Notes: generated by a model from the letters alone, not told the origin. A stretch of DNA of 64,000 bases from Blastomonas sp. (GCF_030373265.1 NZ_JAUCZC010000002.1:153314-217313), one strand, 5' to 3'; positions 31,015 to 40,351 are shown, numbered from the stretch's first letter. Numbers and translations: made by a program.

Positions 31015-31629
31015 ATGAACCTTGCCAACTGGGCCCGTTACGGATTGGCCGCCACGCTGGCTACGGCTGCTGGCGGCGTCTTGATGATTCGCCGTCCGAC
31101 CCATGCCAATCACGACGCTGCGCCTGCGCGCTCTGCACGCCACGCGCGCCGCTTCGGCGACTATCGCGTCACCGGCGCGACCGTGTCGATCCGAGCGACT
31201 CCCGAGCAGATTCTGGATTGCTGGCAGAGCGATCCGCAGTTGTGGCGGGACCTGGAATACCTCCCCATCCCCGAAGGCAACCAACCCGACCTGCTGCTGC
31301 CGTCCGCAGAGTTGCGGGCGATGGCATCGCGCCCGCTGCTGATCCGCATCGTCACCCGGCGCGAAGGCGAGCTGATCGCCTGGGCCTCCGAGGGCGATGA
31401 CCATGCCGACATGCATGGCCGCATGCGACTGCACGACAATGGCGCCAAGGGCATCGCGGTGGAGGTGATCATGGCGGTCCGCCCCCGCGATTTCGCCTCG
31501 ACGCTCAAGACCGAGGCGATGATGGCCGAGGCGCTCAAGCTTGGCATTTTGCGCGACCTGCGGCGGATGAAGATGCTGATCGAAACCGGCGAGATCGCCA
31601 CCGCGAGGATGCGCCCCGACGCTGCCTGA
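31015..31629 (+). CDS. SRPBCC (START-like) family membrane-anchored protein
   Basis: 204 residues from ATG 31015. An N-terminal hydrophobic segment (YGLAATLATAAGGVLMI) is followed by a START/coenzyme-Q-binding-like domain (VTGATVSIRATPEQILDCWQSDPQLWRDLEYLP... ALKLGILRDLRRMKMLIETGEIAT). Such proteins bind hydrophobic ligands. It is 42 bases upstream of, and probably co-transcribed with, a zinc alcohol dehydrogenase; this pairing suggests a redox or lipid-aldehyde role, but the substrate is unknown. A TTG 9 bases earlier is an alternative start. Confidence 0.78.
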   Translation: MNLANWARYGLAATLATAAGGVLMIRRPTHANHDAAPARSARHARRFGDYRVTGATVSIRATPEQILDCWQSDPQLWRDLEYLPIPEGNQPDLLLPSAELRAMASRPLLIRIVTRREGELIAWASEGDDHADMHGRMRLHDNGAKGIAVEVIMAVRPRDFASTLKTEAMMAEALKLGILRDLRRMKMLIETGEIATARMRPDAA

Positions 31630-31671
31630 CCGTTCGCCCCTTTTGGCTTTGACTGAACAAGGACTCATTTT

Positions 31672-32841
31672 ATGCGAGCCGCCACCTTCCAGGGCAAAGG
31701 CCATATCGAAGTGCGCCAGATGCCCGATCCCAAGATCGTCAATCCGCGCGATGCGATCGTCGAGGTCACCTCCACCGCGATCTGCGGGTCTGACCTGCAT
31801 CTGTATGACGGGGTGATTCCCGGCGTCGAGAAGGACGACATACTGGGCCATGAGTTCATGGGCCGCGTGGTCGATGTCGGCCGCGAGAGCACGCTGACGA
31901 TCGGCCAGCGCGTCGTCGTGCCGTTTACCATCTTCTGCGGCCAGTGCTTCCAGTGCGCCGACCAGCGCTACAGCGCCTGCGACAACAGCTGTCCGGTCGA
32001 GAACCAGCAGGTTGCCGAAAAGGCGTTCGGCTATCCGCTGGCCGGCATGTTTGGCTATTCGCACCTCACCGGCGGCTATGCCGGGGGCCAGGCCGAACTG
32101 GTCCGCGTTCCCTATTCCGATGTCATCCCGCAGATCGTCCCCGACGACATTCCCGATGACCGGCTGCTGTTCCTGTCCGACATCCTGCCGACCGGCTGGA
32201 TGGCGGCGCTGAACGCCGAGATCGAGCCGGGCGATACCATCGCGGTGTGGGGCTGCGGGCCGGTGGGTCTGTTCTCGATCCTCAGCGCCTTTCACCAGGG
32301 CGCCGGGCGGGTAATCGCGATCGATGGCGTGCCGGGACGGCTCGCCATGGCCGAAGGGCTGGGCGCGGAGCCGGTCAATTTCCACGAGACCGACATTCTC
32401 GACGGGCTCATGCAGATGACCGGCGGGGTCGGCCCGGATGCGGTGATCGATGCGATCGGGATGGAATCGCACGGCTTTTCGATCGACAACATCGCCGACA
32501 GGATCAAGCAGACGGTCGGCATGGGTCAGGACCGCGCGCACGTGCTGCGCCAGGCGATCTTGGCCTGCCGCAAGGGCGGCCGGGTTTCGGTCCCCGGGGT
32601 GTATGGCGGCAAGGCGGACCTGTTTCCGCTGGGCGCGCTAATGCAGAAAGGTCTGCAGCTGCGCACCGGGCAGACGCATGTGCGGCGCTATACCGAAGAG
32701 TTGCTCGACATGATCGAACGCGACGTGATCGACCCCAGCTTCCTGATCAGCCATCGCCTGCCGCTGGATGATGCAGCCAGGGGCTATCGCAATTTCCGCG
32801 ACCATCAGGACGACTGGATCAAGGTCGTCATGCAGCCCTGA
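31672..32841 (+). CDS. Zinc-dependent medium-chain alcohol dehydrogenase, formaldehyde-dehydrogenase-like
   Basis: 389 residues. Catalytic zinc ligands are C38 and H60-E61 (GHEFMG); structural zinc Cys are C89, C92, C95 and C103. The Rossmann motif is VWGCGPVG. The length, an extra segment (SCPVENQQVAEKAFGYPLAGMFGYSHLTGGYAGGQAELVRVP) and general pattern fit the glutathione-independent formaldehyde dehydrogenase-like subgroup. It should oxidise an alcohol or aldehyde adduct with NAD(P). It follows the SRPBCC gene and ends just before a convergent response regulator. Confidence 0.9.
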   Translation: MRAATFQGKGHIEVRQMPDPKIVNPRDAIVEVTSTAICGSDLHLYDGVIPGVEKDDILGHEFMGRVVDVGRESTLTIGQRVVVPFTIFCGQCFQCADQRYSACDNSCPVENQQVAEKAFGYPLAGMFGYSHLTGGYAGGQAELVRVPYSDVIPQIVPDDIPDDRLLFLSDILPTGWMAALNAEIEPGDTIAVWGCGPVGLFSILSAFHQGAGRVIAIDGVPGRLAMAEGLGAEPVNFHETDILDGLMQMTGGVGPDAVIDAIGMESHGFSIDNIADRIKQTVGMGQDRAHVLRQAILACRKGGRVSVPGVYGGKADLFPLGALMQKGLQLRTGQTHVRRYTEELLDMIERDVIDPSFLISHRLPLDDAARGYRNFRDHQDDWIKVVMQP

Positions 32842-32878
32842 TCCCGAGCCCCCGGGCCAATGGATGGGGCGCAGCAGG

Positions 32879-33253
32879 CTATACCAGCTCCAAGGCCCTT
32901 TTGAGCGTTTCGATGATCCGGCGCACGCCGACCGGCTTGTCGCAGCGCGGGGCCTGTCTGAACCGCTCGGGAATCGCCAGCGCGTCATAGCCGCTCACGA
33001 ACACGATGGGGATGCCGCGGTCCAGAAGCTGGTCTGCGGCCGGGAACACCATCTCGCCCTTGAGGTTGCCATCGAGCACCGCGCCATCGATGTGCGGTGT
33101 CGCCGCGATGATGGCGATGGCATCCGCCAGACTGGCCACCGGTCCGATGACGGTCGCCCCGATACGCTCCAGTTCCATATGCAGCTCGTCGGCGACCAGA
33201 TATTCGTCTTCGACCACCAGAATGCGACGTCCATTGAGCGACAGATCGGTCAT
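32879..33253 (-). CDS. Single-domain response regulator (receiver only)
   Basis: 124 residues consisting of one REC domain: acidic pocket VVEDEYLVADEL, phospho-acceptor Asp in GAVLDGNLKGE, Ser/Thr in IVFVSGYDA and the conserved Lys in CDKPV. No output domain. AAGGAG lies before ATG 33253. It is downstream of the HWE-type kinase by 17 bases and so is probably its partner; lone receivers of this group often act as phosphate sinks or as accessory regulators. Confidence 0.92.
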   Translation of the reverse strand: MTDLSLNGRRILVVEDEYLVADELHMELERIGATVIGPVASLADAIAIIAATPHIDGAVLDGNLKGEMVFPAADQLLDRGIPIVFVSGYDALAIPERFRQAPRCDKPVGVRRIIETLKRALELV

Positions 33254-33270
33254 GGCGGGTCTCCTTGATA

Positions 33271-35520
33271 TCAATCTGAGGGCAAAGGAAACGCGATGGA
33301 GCAGACAACCCCATCGGGTCCGAGGACGAAGCGGGTTCTGGCATCGAGCTGGTAGGGCAGAGCCCGCTCGATCAGTTCGCGGCCATGGCCTGGGGTCGGG
33401 TGTCCCGTCGGCATCGCCACGCCGCTTTCGCGCCACTCGATATGCAGCCAATGCGGTCCATCGGCTGTGGCGCGCGCGACCGTCCAGGAAATCGCCAGCG
33501 TTGCGCCTGCCTGGCTGAGCGCACCGTATTTTACGGCATTGGTGGCCAGCTCGTGCAGCGCCATGGCCAGGGTCTGGATCGTCGACGAGCGCAGACGCAC
33601 GCCCTTGGGACCGTCGACGCTGACCTGATCCGATGCGCCTTCCAGCGCTGCGAGCTCGGCATCGATCAGTTCGTCAAAGGTGATTCGTTGCTGCTCGCCC
33701 AGACGCGACAACAGCGCCTGCACCCGTGCCAGCGCTTCCAGCCGATCACCGAACCGGTCCCTGAAATCCGCCAGATCGCTGCTCGCGCGCGCTGTCTTCT
33801 CGGATGTCGACAACACCACCGCCATCAGGTTGCGGGTACGATGCTGCAGCTCGGCGACCAGAACCTGCTGGCGGGACTGCAGATCACGGATCTGGTGGAT
33901 GTCGGTCGAGGTCCCCAGCCATTCGATAATCGATCCGGCCTGATTGCGGACCGGCGAAGCGCGGGTCTGGAACCATCGATAACTCCGCCTGGCAGAGCTG
34001 CAGATCCGCGCCTCGACCTCGAAGATTCCGGTTTCGGCCGCATCTGCCCATTCGGAACGCACCGCAGCGCGGTCTTCGGGATGGAACGCCTTGAGCCAGC
34101 CGTCCGCCCGGCTGGCCTCTTCCGAAAGGCCGGTATACTCGCTCCATTGCGGGCTGGACCATGTCAGCTGCCCATCCCCCATGGCGCGCCAGACCAACTG
34201 CGGAATACCTTCCATCAGCACCTGCAACCGAAGCTCGGCTTCGCGCAGCTCGGTCAGGTCGTGGCCAACGCCGCCGATCAGCGACACCGCGCCATCGCAA
34301 CCGGCAAGCGGAAAATCGGTGTTGCGCAGCCAGCGGATCGAGCCATCGCTTGGCCGCCGGATGCGATAATCGAAGGTGACATGTTCCCCGCTGCGGACCC
34401 GCTCGATCGCCTCGAGCACCCGGGGCCGATCCTCTGCGACGATCAGATCCAGCCAGTTGCCGAAATTGTCACCGTCCAGCGCATCCCCGCGCGACATTCC
34501 ATAGATCGCCTCGAAGGCCGGTGTCAGATACTGCCATTGCAGGCTTTGGGCATCGCGCATCCATAAGATGTCCTGCGAGGCCTCGCCGAACTGGCGCAGC
34601 CTTTCCTCGCTTTCCCGGAGCGCGGCCTCAGTGCGAATCCGCTCGGTGACATCCTGCCCGATCTTGAGATAGCCACGCAGGTCGCCGTCGGGGTGGCGGA
34701 TGGCTATGGTCTGCCCGTCGAGAAACACGCGCGAACCATCGCGGCGCTGATGCCATCGCACATCGGCTGCGGTGCCGGTTTCGCGCGCCCGCGCCAGCTC
34801 CATGGCCGGAACGCCCTGCGCGCGATCCTCGTCGGTGAAGAAGATTTCGGCCGGCTGTCCCACCGCCTCGCTGCGCGACCAGCCCAGAATCTCCTCCGAC
34901 CCGCCCAGCCAGGCCGTGATCCTGTCGTCGGCATCGCAGACCACCATGACATACGCCCGGGCGTTGTCGATCAGCTGCAGGCGATCGTCGGCGATCCGCA
35001 GCGCCGCCACCGTGCGCAGCCGATCGATGGCTGGCCCCAGGATCATCGCATAGGTCTTCAGAAACTCGATCTCATGCTCGCCAAAGTCCCGCGACCGGCG
35101 CGAATCGACCTGCAGCAACCCGAACGGCTTTCGCCCCGGCAGGAAAATGGGGACATTCACCAGCGCCACCACATTATGATCGCGAAGGAATGGGGGGAAA
35201 TCGAACCGGTCCTCGCTTGCGATATCCCTGGTGATGACGGGCTCGGCCTTCTCGATCGCAAAGGCCTCGGAAGACTGGCCGCTGAGGCTGACCCGCTCGT
35301 GCCCGACCACACCCGGATGCCAGCCGATTCCCGCCCGCACCAGGCCGGTATCATCGCTCCGGTCGATCTCGATCACCTTGGCGAAATCGACCTCGAGCCC
35401 AAGCGCGACCAGCCGGCACGCCTCGTTGAGAATCTCATCGAGGTCTTCGTGATCAAGCACGAAATCTCCAAAGTCGGAGAGCACTCTTTGGTATTTCGTG
35501 GATTCCGACAGGCTGGCCAT
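33271..35520 (-). CDS. HWE-family hybrid sensor kinase with GAF and PAS domains
   Basis: 749 residues from ATG 35520 (AAGGA upstream). A GAF domain covers about 10-165 (FAKVIEIDRSDDTGLVRAGIGW), then three PAS/PAC units (170-290, 295-420, 425-545), then an HWE-type transmitter with phospho-acceptor His about 560 in ELQHRTRN, N-box HELATNAVKYGALS near 656 and the WxE element in EWRESG. No membrane helices, so a cytoplasmic sensor; the PAS or GAF domains could bind a chromophore or haem. A CxxNCRFL LOV signature is not seen. It precedes its receiver protein. Confidence 0.92.
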   Translation of the reverse strand: MASLSESTKYQRVLSDFGDFVLDHEDLDEILNEACRLVALGLEVDFAKVIEIDRSDDTGLVRAGIGWHPGVVGHERVSLSGQSSEAFAIEKAEPVITRDIASEDRFDFPPFLRDHNVVALVNVPIFLPGRKPFGLLQVDSRRSRDFGEHEIEFLKTYAMILGPAIDRLRTVAALRIADDRLQLIDNARAYVMVVCDADDRITAWLGGSEEILGWSRSEAVGQPAEIFFTDEDRAQGVPAMELARARETGTAADVRWHQRRDGSRVFLDGQTIAIRHPDGDLRGYLKIGQDVTERIRTEAALRESEERLRQFGEASQDILWMRDAQSLQWQYLTPAFEAIYGMSRGDALDGDNFGNWLDLIVAEDRPRVLEAIERVRSGEHVTFDYRIRRPSDGSIRWLRNTDFPLAGCDGAVSLIGGVGHDLTELREAELRLQVLMEGIPQLVWRAMGDGQLTWSSPQWSEYTGLSEEASRADGWLKAFHPEDRAAVRSEWADAAETGIFEVEARICSSARRSYRWFQTRASPVRNQAGSIIEWLGTSTDIHQIRDLQSRQQVLVAELQHRTRNLMAVVLSTSEKTARASSDLADFRDRFGDRLEALARVQALLSRLGEQQRITFDELIDAELAALEGASDQVSVDGPKGVRLRSSTIQTLAMALHELATNAVKYGALSQAGATLAISWTVARATADGPHWLHIEWRESGVAMPTGHPTPGHGRELIERALPYQLDARTRFVLGPDGVVCSIAFPLPSD

Positions 35521-35588
35521 GGTATCCTTGGGTCGTCTGATGAGGGTCGCCTTGGCGGACATTGCATATATCGTGGAGGGGATGCTCG

Positions 35589-36071
35589 CTATTGATCCTC
35601 TCTCGTCAGCGCTTGCAGCCGGGCGCGCAGACACTGGTCGCGCTCGTATGCCGCGGCCTGAAGCTCGGCGATCGGCTCGACGAAATCGCGCCCCTTCGGG
35701 ATCCCGAGCCGGATCGCCGTTTCCAACGACACGATATCGGCTGCCAACAGCTTGCGGATCGCGCCGATCAGCGCGATGTCTCGCACCGCCCCTTGCGCGG
35801 TGGTTGCGACATCGCGGGACGCATCTTCGAAGATCCCCTTCGCCCAAAGGTTGGGCGTGTCGCCGGGGTTGGACACCAGAGCGGACAATATCGGCTGATC
35901 ATCGGCAGCGGCTGTTCTGATCTCACCCAGCACGGCGCGCGTCTGGGTATCCACGGTCGCGTCCTCGACTGCCTTCATCTGGTCGCGGATTACCGACCGC
36001 GCCTGCCAAAGATCCTGCAGGGCAACCACCAGCAGCTCGCCCCTTGATTGCGTTTGCGAATCATGTGCCAT
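35589..36071 (-). CDS. Hypothetical helical protein, faintly DUF892/ferritin-like
   Basis: 160 residues from ATG 36071, with AAGGA at the right distance; the frame continues upstream without support. It is almost entirely helical and rich in Ala, Asp, Gln and Leu: ELLVVALQDLWQARSVIRDQMKAVEDATVDTQ, then DIALIGAIRKLLAADIVSLETAIRLG, then an Arg-rich end. The pattern of two to four long helices with regularly spaced acidic residues recalls DUF892 stress proteins, but key His/Glu sites are not convincing. Function unknown. It precedes the kinase on the same strand. Confidence 0.6.
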   Translation of the reverse strand: MAHDSQTQSRGELLVVALQDLWQARSVIRDQMKAVEDATVDTQTRAVLGEIRTAAADDQPILSALVSNPGDTPNLWAKGIFEDASRDVATTAQGAVRDIALIGAIRKLLAADIVSLETAIRLGIPKGRDFVEPIAELQAAAYERDQCLRARLQALTREDQ

Positions 36072-36306
36072 TGCCAATTCCTTTGTGCCCCGCACGTCGG
36101 GTCCGGACTCGACCACCCGGACGCCCGAGGCTTGACCGGCTGCGCAACCGGCCATTGCGCGTTCCCGGTTCATGGGCTGATTTCCGTCATATCCATGGAC
36201 GAACGGGAGGTCAGACGATCGGTTCCGCGATTATAACCTATGTCAGCTTCAGTAATGCGCGCAGATTCGCGCGGGCGGACGACCGGATGCACAACGCCGG
36301 TTGAGT

Positions 36307-36323
36307 ATGCGACTGACTTGCAT
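36307..36323. promoter_or_regulatory. Fur-like box upstream of the PepSY/TonB operon
   Basis: ATGCGACTGACTTGCAT has near-symmetric TGCGA/TTGCA half-sites around five bases, like alphaproteobacterial Fur boxes (TGCRA-N5-TYGCA). It lies 60-76 bases before the first ORF of an iron-uptake-type operon, where iron-dependent repression would be expected. Between 36072 and 36306 I see no gene. Confidence 0.6.
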
Positions 36324-36382
36324 TTACATCTGAAGTGTTGATCGGTATGGACCGCGTTTCCAGACGAGCAAGGGGTGTTTTG

Positions 36383-36502
36383 ATGCGTTGCCAGTTCGTC
36401 GCGGGCGTTGCCGCGATTTCGCTGTTGAACCGCGCCCTGCCGCAGGCCGCCGCAGGCAATGCGGTGGCTTCTGCGCTGCCCCGGTTGGCCAGGGCACGAT
36501 GA
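36383..36502 (+). CDS. Small ORF leading the PepSY/TonB operon
   Basis: 39 residues: MRCQFVAGVAAISLLNRALPQAAAGNAV... with a hydrophobic N-terminal segment and an Arg-containing end. AAGGGG lies 8 bases upstream. Its stop overlaps the PepSY ATG (ATGA), suggesting translational coupling. It may be a genuine small membrane protein or a remnant of a larger protein normally encoded ahead of the PepSY gene in siderophore-uptake operons. No homologue is recognised. Confidence 0.45.
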   Translation: MRCQFVAGVAAISLLNRALPQAAAGNAVASALPRLARAR

Positions 36503-37665
36503 CCCGGTCTGCGATCAAAACCTGGTTCCTCGTCCACAAATGGACCAGCCTGGTGTGCACAGCATTCCTGCTGATGCTGTGCCTCACCGGGTTGCCGCTG
36601 ATTTTCCACGACGAGATCGATCATCTCACCGAGCAGCAGCCCGAATACGGCATGCCGGGCGTCGGATCGTCCGGCACCGCCGAAGGGCTGCTGTCGCTGG
36701 ATACGATGCTGCAGCGCGCGCTGGCTAACCGTCCGGGCGAAGTGCCGCTGTATATGGCGTTCGACAACGACCAGCCCTCGATGACGATCACCACCGCGCC
36801 GCGCCCCGATTCGCCGGGCGCCGAGATGACCATCCAGTCGTTCGACCGCTCCACGGGTGAGCTTGTCGGCATGGTCGCCGAGGCCGATGGCGGGGTGATG
36901 CACTTCCTGCTGGAACTGCACACCGACATGTTCCTGGGTCTGCCCGGAATGCTGTTCCTGGGCGCGATGGGGGTGGCCTTCGTTGCCGCTCTGGTATCGG
37001 GCGTTGTCCTCTACGCCCCGTTTATGCGCAAGCTCGACTTCGGAACGCTGCGGGTATCGCGCAGCACGCGGCTCAAATGGCTCGACTATCACAATCTTCT
37101 GGGCATCGTCGCGCTCGCCTGGATGCTGGTGGTCGGGCTGACCGGGGTGATCAACGCGCTCGCGGTGCCGATCGAGGATATGTGGCAAGCCGACGAGCTG
37201 GCCGACATGACGCGCGATTATGCCGGGCGCGATGCGCTCGACCCTGCCCGCTACGGATCGCTCGACCGCGCGATGGCCGAGGCGCGCGCGGCGCTGCCGG
37301 GCAACAACCCGCAGTTCATCGCCTTTCCCGGCGGCACCTTCAGCTCGAAGCATCATTATGCGGTGTTCTTCCAGGGCGATACGCCGCTCACCGAGCGGCT
37401 GCTCACGCCTGCGCTGATCGATGCCGAGACCGTCGAGTTCACCGATGCCCGGCCGATGCCGTGGTATTATCAGGCGCTGTCGCTCTCGCGCCCGCTGCAC
37501 TTCGGCGATTATGGCGGCCTGCCGCTCAAGCTGCTGTGGGCGGCGCTGACATTGTTCACCATCGTTGTGCTGGGTTCGGGCCTCTATCTGTGGCTCGCCA
37601 AGGGATCGACCAGTGCCTCTGCGCATCTGCGCGAGGTCCAGTTGCTGGCGGAGCCTGCCGAGTGA
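36499..37665 (+). CDS. PepSY-associated transmembrane protein (iron/siderophore uptake type)
   Basis: 388 residues from ATG 36499. Four membrane helices: one at the N-terminus after KTWFLVHKWTSLVCTAFLLMLCLTGLPLIFHDE, one in the middle (MLFLGAMGVAFVAALVSGVVLY), then WLDYHNLLGIVALAWMLVVGLTGVINAL and a C-terminal helix (LWAALTLFTIVVLGSGLYLWL), with paired His (HKW, FHDE, LHTD, YHN) as in PepSY_TM proteins that may bind haem and reduce ferric siderophores. The neighbouring TonB receptor and Fur-like box support that role. Confidence 0.88.
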   Translation: MTRSAIKTWFLVHKWTSLVCTAFLLMLCLTGLPLIFHDEIDHLTEQQPEYGMPGVGSSGTAEGLLSLDTMLQRALANRPGEVPLYMAFDNDQPSMTITTAPRPDSPGAEMTIQSFDRSTGELVGMVAEADGGVMHFLLELHTDMFLGLPGMLFLGAMGVAFVAALVSGVVLYAPFMRKLDFGTLRVSRSTRLKWLDYHNLLGIVALAWMLVVGLTGVINALAVPIEDMWQADELADMTRDYAGRDALDPARYGSLDRAMAEARAALPGNNPQFIAFPGGTFSSKHHYAVFFQGDTPLTERLLTPALIDAETVEFTDARPMPWYYQALSLSRPLHFGDYGGLPLKLLWAALTLFTIVVLGSGLYLWLAKGSTSASAHLREVQLLAEPAE

Positions 37666-37853
37666 CCCGGCGATCGCGCCATGCCCGCTCGATGGGTGCC
37701 ATCTTCGCCTGGCCGATCGCGATCTTCGTCGTCGGGCTTGCCGGTCTCGTCATCGCGCTGACCGGCGATGGCTGGCGCGATGCGGCGTCCTGGGCCGCGC
37801 TGGCGGCGCCGGTGGCTGCGCTCGTCTGGGCGATGCGTGCGCGCCGCACCTGA
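37662..37853 (+). CDS. Small two-helix membrane protein of the iron-uptake operon
   Basis: 63 residues. GTG 37662 overlaps the PepSY stop (GTGA); ATG 37692 is an alternative. Two hydrophobic segments (AIFAWPIAIFVVGLAGLVIAL and AASWAALAAPVAALVWAM) are separated by a short loop, with Arg at both ends. It lies 36 bases before the TonB receptor. The function is not recognised, but small membrane proteins between PepSY and receptor genes are common in sphingomonads. Confidence 0.7.
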   Translation: MTRRSRHARSMGAIFAWPIAIFVVGLAGLVIALTGDGWRDAASWAALAAPVAALVWAMRARRT

Positions 37854-37888
37854 TCATTCGATTTCCCCTGACAATAAGGACACCTTCG

Positions 37889-40087
37889 TTGAACAGCCAG
37901 ATCATCCGCTACGGGCTCCTCATGGCCAGCGCCCTGACCGCGCCGATGCTCGCCTCCCCTGCCCTGGCGCAGGACAGGCCGGTTGACGACAACGCGACGA
38001 TCATCGTCACCGCCCAGCGCGAGAACCAGTCGGGTGTTGAGCAGGCGGGCAATGCCGGCGTGCTGGGCAAGAAGCTGGCCGAGGATGTCCCGTTTAGCAT
38101 CCGCAGCTATAACGCCGCGCTGATCCTCAACCAGCAGCCGCAGACCCTGGGCCAGGTGCTGGAGAACGATCCGACGATCCGCACCACCACCGGCTTCGGC
38201 ATTGCCGGCGAACTTTTCGTGATCCGCGGCTTTGCGCTTGGCGGCGACGATATCGGCTATGACGGTCTGTATGGCATCACCCCGCGCCAGCTCGTCGCGC
38301 CCGAGCTGTACGAATCGGTGCAGGTGCTCAACGGCGCAAGCGCGTTCCTCAATGGCGCCGCCCCGGGGGGCAGCGGCATCGGCGGCAGCGTCAACCTGAT
38401 CCCTAAGCGGGCGGGCGCCGATGGCATCACCCGCGCCACCATCGGCTTTACCGAGCCCGGCCATATCGGCGGCAGCGTCGATGTCGGCCGCCGCTTCGGC
38501 CAGAACGACGAATGGGGTTTCCGCATCAACGGCACCGCGCGCCGCGGCGACGTCTCGATCGATGACGAGTTTCGCAGCACTTATGTGATCGGCGCCGGGC
38601 TCGACTACAACTCGGGGCCGCTGCGCGCCTCGCTCGATATCGCCTATCAGCGGGTCAAGGTCTCGCACTTCCGGCCCAAATTGCGCATCAACAGCCTCAC
38701 CGTCATCCCCGATGCGCCCGATGCCAGCACCAACTTCGGCCAGCCCTGGCAATATACCACGCTGCGCGATGTCTTCGGCCAGTTCCGCGTGGAATACGAC
38801 CTTGCCAAGGACGTGATGGCCTATGCCGCGTTCGGGGCGCGCGACGGGTCCGAAGTCGGCGTCTACAGCACGCCCGAGCTGATCAACGCCACCACCGGCG
38901 ACATCAACGTCAGCGGATCGTTCATCCCGCGCACCGACAACAACGAGGCAGCGATGGCGGGCCTGCGTGCCAAGCTGCGCGGCGGCGGCATCACCCACGA
39001 GTTCAACCTCGGCGGCTCGATGAACTGGCTCGTCAACCGCAATGCCTTTGAATTCTATACGCTGTCGCCCGAGCGGACCAACCTCTACGCGCCGGTCGAG
39101 GTCACGCAATCGTCGACCGTTTCCTTCGTCGGCGGCAATCTCGACGATCCCTTGCCGATTTCGCGCATCCGCCTGGGCAGCGTGTTCGCGTCGGACACCA
39201 TCGGGCTGTGGGATGACCGCGTCCTGCTGACCGCCGGGCTCAGGCTGCAGACGATCACCGTCAAATCCTATTCCAACGCGACCGGCCTGCTCGCCACCGA
39301 ATACAGCGAGGACGCGGTGACCCCGGTGATCGGTCTGGTGGTCAAGCCGGTCGCCGGGCTGTCGCTCTACGCCAACCGCATCGAGGCCTTGGTCCAGGGC
39401 GCCGTTGCGCCTCCCACCGGCGCCAATCCGTCGGGCGGCGTGGCGCTGCCGGTCACCAACGCGGGCGAGGTTCTTCCGCCCTTCGTGTCCGAGCAATATG
39501 AGATCGGCGGCAAGCTGACGCTGGGCCGGATGGATGTCTCGCTCGCCCTGTTCCAGATCGACCGCGAAACCTCGATCCTCAGGCTCGATCCGGGCCAGCC
39601 GGGCACGCTCGAGTTCGGACCCTTCGGCATCCAGCGCAACCGCGGTGTAGAGTTCACGCTGGCGGGCGAGCTCACCGAGGGCCTGCGGGTGATTGCCGGC
39701 GGATCGGTGATCGATGCCAAATTGCGCCGCACCCAGAACGGCGTGAACGAAGGCAACCAGGCGGTGGGCGTGCCCGAATATCTGCTCAACGCCAATGTCG
39801 AGTGGGACGTGCCGTTCATTCCCGCGCTGACGCTGACCGGACGCGTGGTGCACACCGGCGAGCAGGCGGCCAATATCGGCAACACTTTGTTCCTCGAGGA
39901 CTGGACCCGGCTCGATCTGGGCGCGCGCTATGTCGCGGTGGTCGGCGGCAAGCCGCTTACGCTGCGGCTCAATCTCGATAACGTCACCGACAACGCCTAT
40001 TGGGCCTCGGCCTTCGACAGCTTCCGCCCCGACCTGCTGCTCGGCGCGCCGCGCACCTTCAAGGCCTCGGTCACCTACGACTTCTGA
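37889..40087 (+). CDS. TonB-dependent siderophore-type receptor
   Basis: 732 residues with TTG start at 37889 (AAGGA 9 bases upstream; ATG 37922 would lose half the signal peptide). Signal peptide to about residue 30, TonB-box-like segment (DDNATIIVTAQREN), plug domain (DVPFSIRSYNAALILNQQPQTLGQVLENDPTIRTTTGFGIAGELFVIRGF... GGSVNLIPKRA) and a 22-strand-type barrel ending TYDF with terminal Phe for BAM recognition. It imports a ferric chelate across the outer membrane with TonB energy. It closes the Fur-box operon. Confidence 0.92.
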   Translation: MNSQIIRYGLLMASALTAPMLASPALAQDRPVDDNATIIVTAQRENQSGVEQAGNAGVLGKKLAEDVPFSIRSYNAALILNQQPQTLGQVLENDPTIRTTTGFGIAGELFVIRGFALGGDDIGYDGLYGITPRQLVAPELYESVQVLNGASAFLNGAAPGGSGIGGSVNLIPKRAGADGITRATIGFTEPGHIGGSVDVGRRFGQNDEWGFRINGTARRGDVSIDDEFRSTYVIGAGLDYNSGPLRASLDIAYQRVKVSHFRPKLRINSLTVIPDAPDASTNFGQPWQYTTLRDVFGQFRVEYDLAKDVMAYAAFGARDGSEVGVYSTPELINATTGDINVSGSFIPRTDNNEAAMAGLRAKLRGGGITHEFNLGGSMNWLVNRNAFEFYTLSPERTNLYAPVEVTQSSTVSFVGGNLDDPLPISRIRLGSVFASDTIGLWDDRVLLTAGLRLQTITVKSYSNATGLLATEYSEDAVTPVIGLVVKPVAGLSLYANRIEALVQGAVAPPTGANPSGGVALPVTNAGEVLPPFVSEQYEIGGKLTLGRMDVSLALFQIDRETSILRLDPGQPGTLEFGPFGIQRNRGVEFTLAGELTEGLRVIAGGSVIDAKLRRTQNGVNEGNQAVGVPEYLLNANVEWDVPFIPALTLTGRVVHTGEQAANIGNTLFLEDWTRLDLGARYVAVVGGKPLTLRLNLDNVTDNAYWASAFDSFRPDLLLGAPRTFKASVTYDF

Positions 40088-40276
40088 CACCGCTGGCGCA
40101 AAGCGATGCGCCGGGTGGGGAGCGGCTGACCGCCCTCCCCCCTAGCCGCGCTTTTTGTGGGTCAAGCCGATCTACCGCACACGCTATACCAGGGCCGCAC
40201 GCCAATGCGGCCTGCGGACGATAGGGCGTGGGTCCGCAGAGCGGATGCTTTATCTTACGGATTTCTTTTGAAAAAC

Positions 40277-40351
40277 TGGAGCGGGCGAAGGGATTCGAAC
40301 CCTCGACCCCAACCTTGGCAAGGTTGTGCTCTACCCCTGAGCTACGCCCGC
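40277..40351 (-). tRNA. tRNA-Gly (anticodon GCC)
   Basis: On the minus strand it starts GCGGGCG, has D-arm GCTC-AGGGGTA-GAGC, anticodon stem AACCT/AGGTT around TTGCCAA (GCC) and T-arm GAGGGTTCGAATCCCTT, closing with CGCCCGC, discriminator T and an encoded CCA (40277-40279). All four stems pair. Confidence 0.97.

Noticed and set aside
33271..35520. LOV photoreceptor kinase
   Set aside because: The PAS domains lack the flavin-binding Cys motif of LOV domains; light sensing is not supported by sequence.
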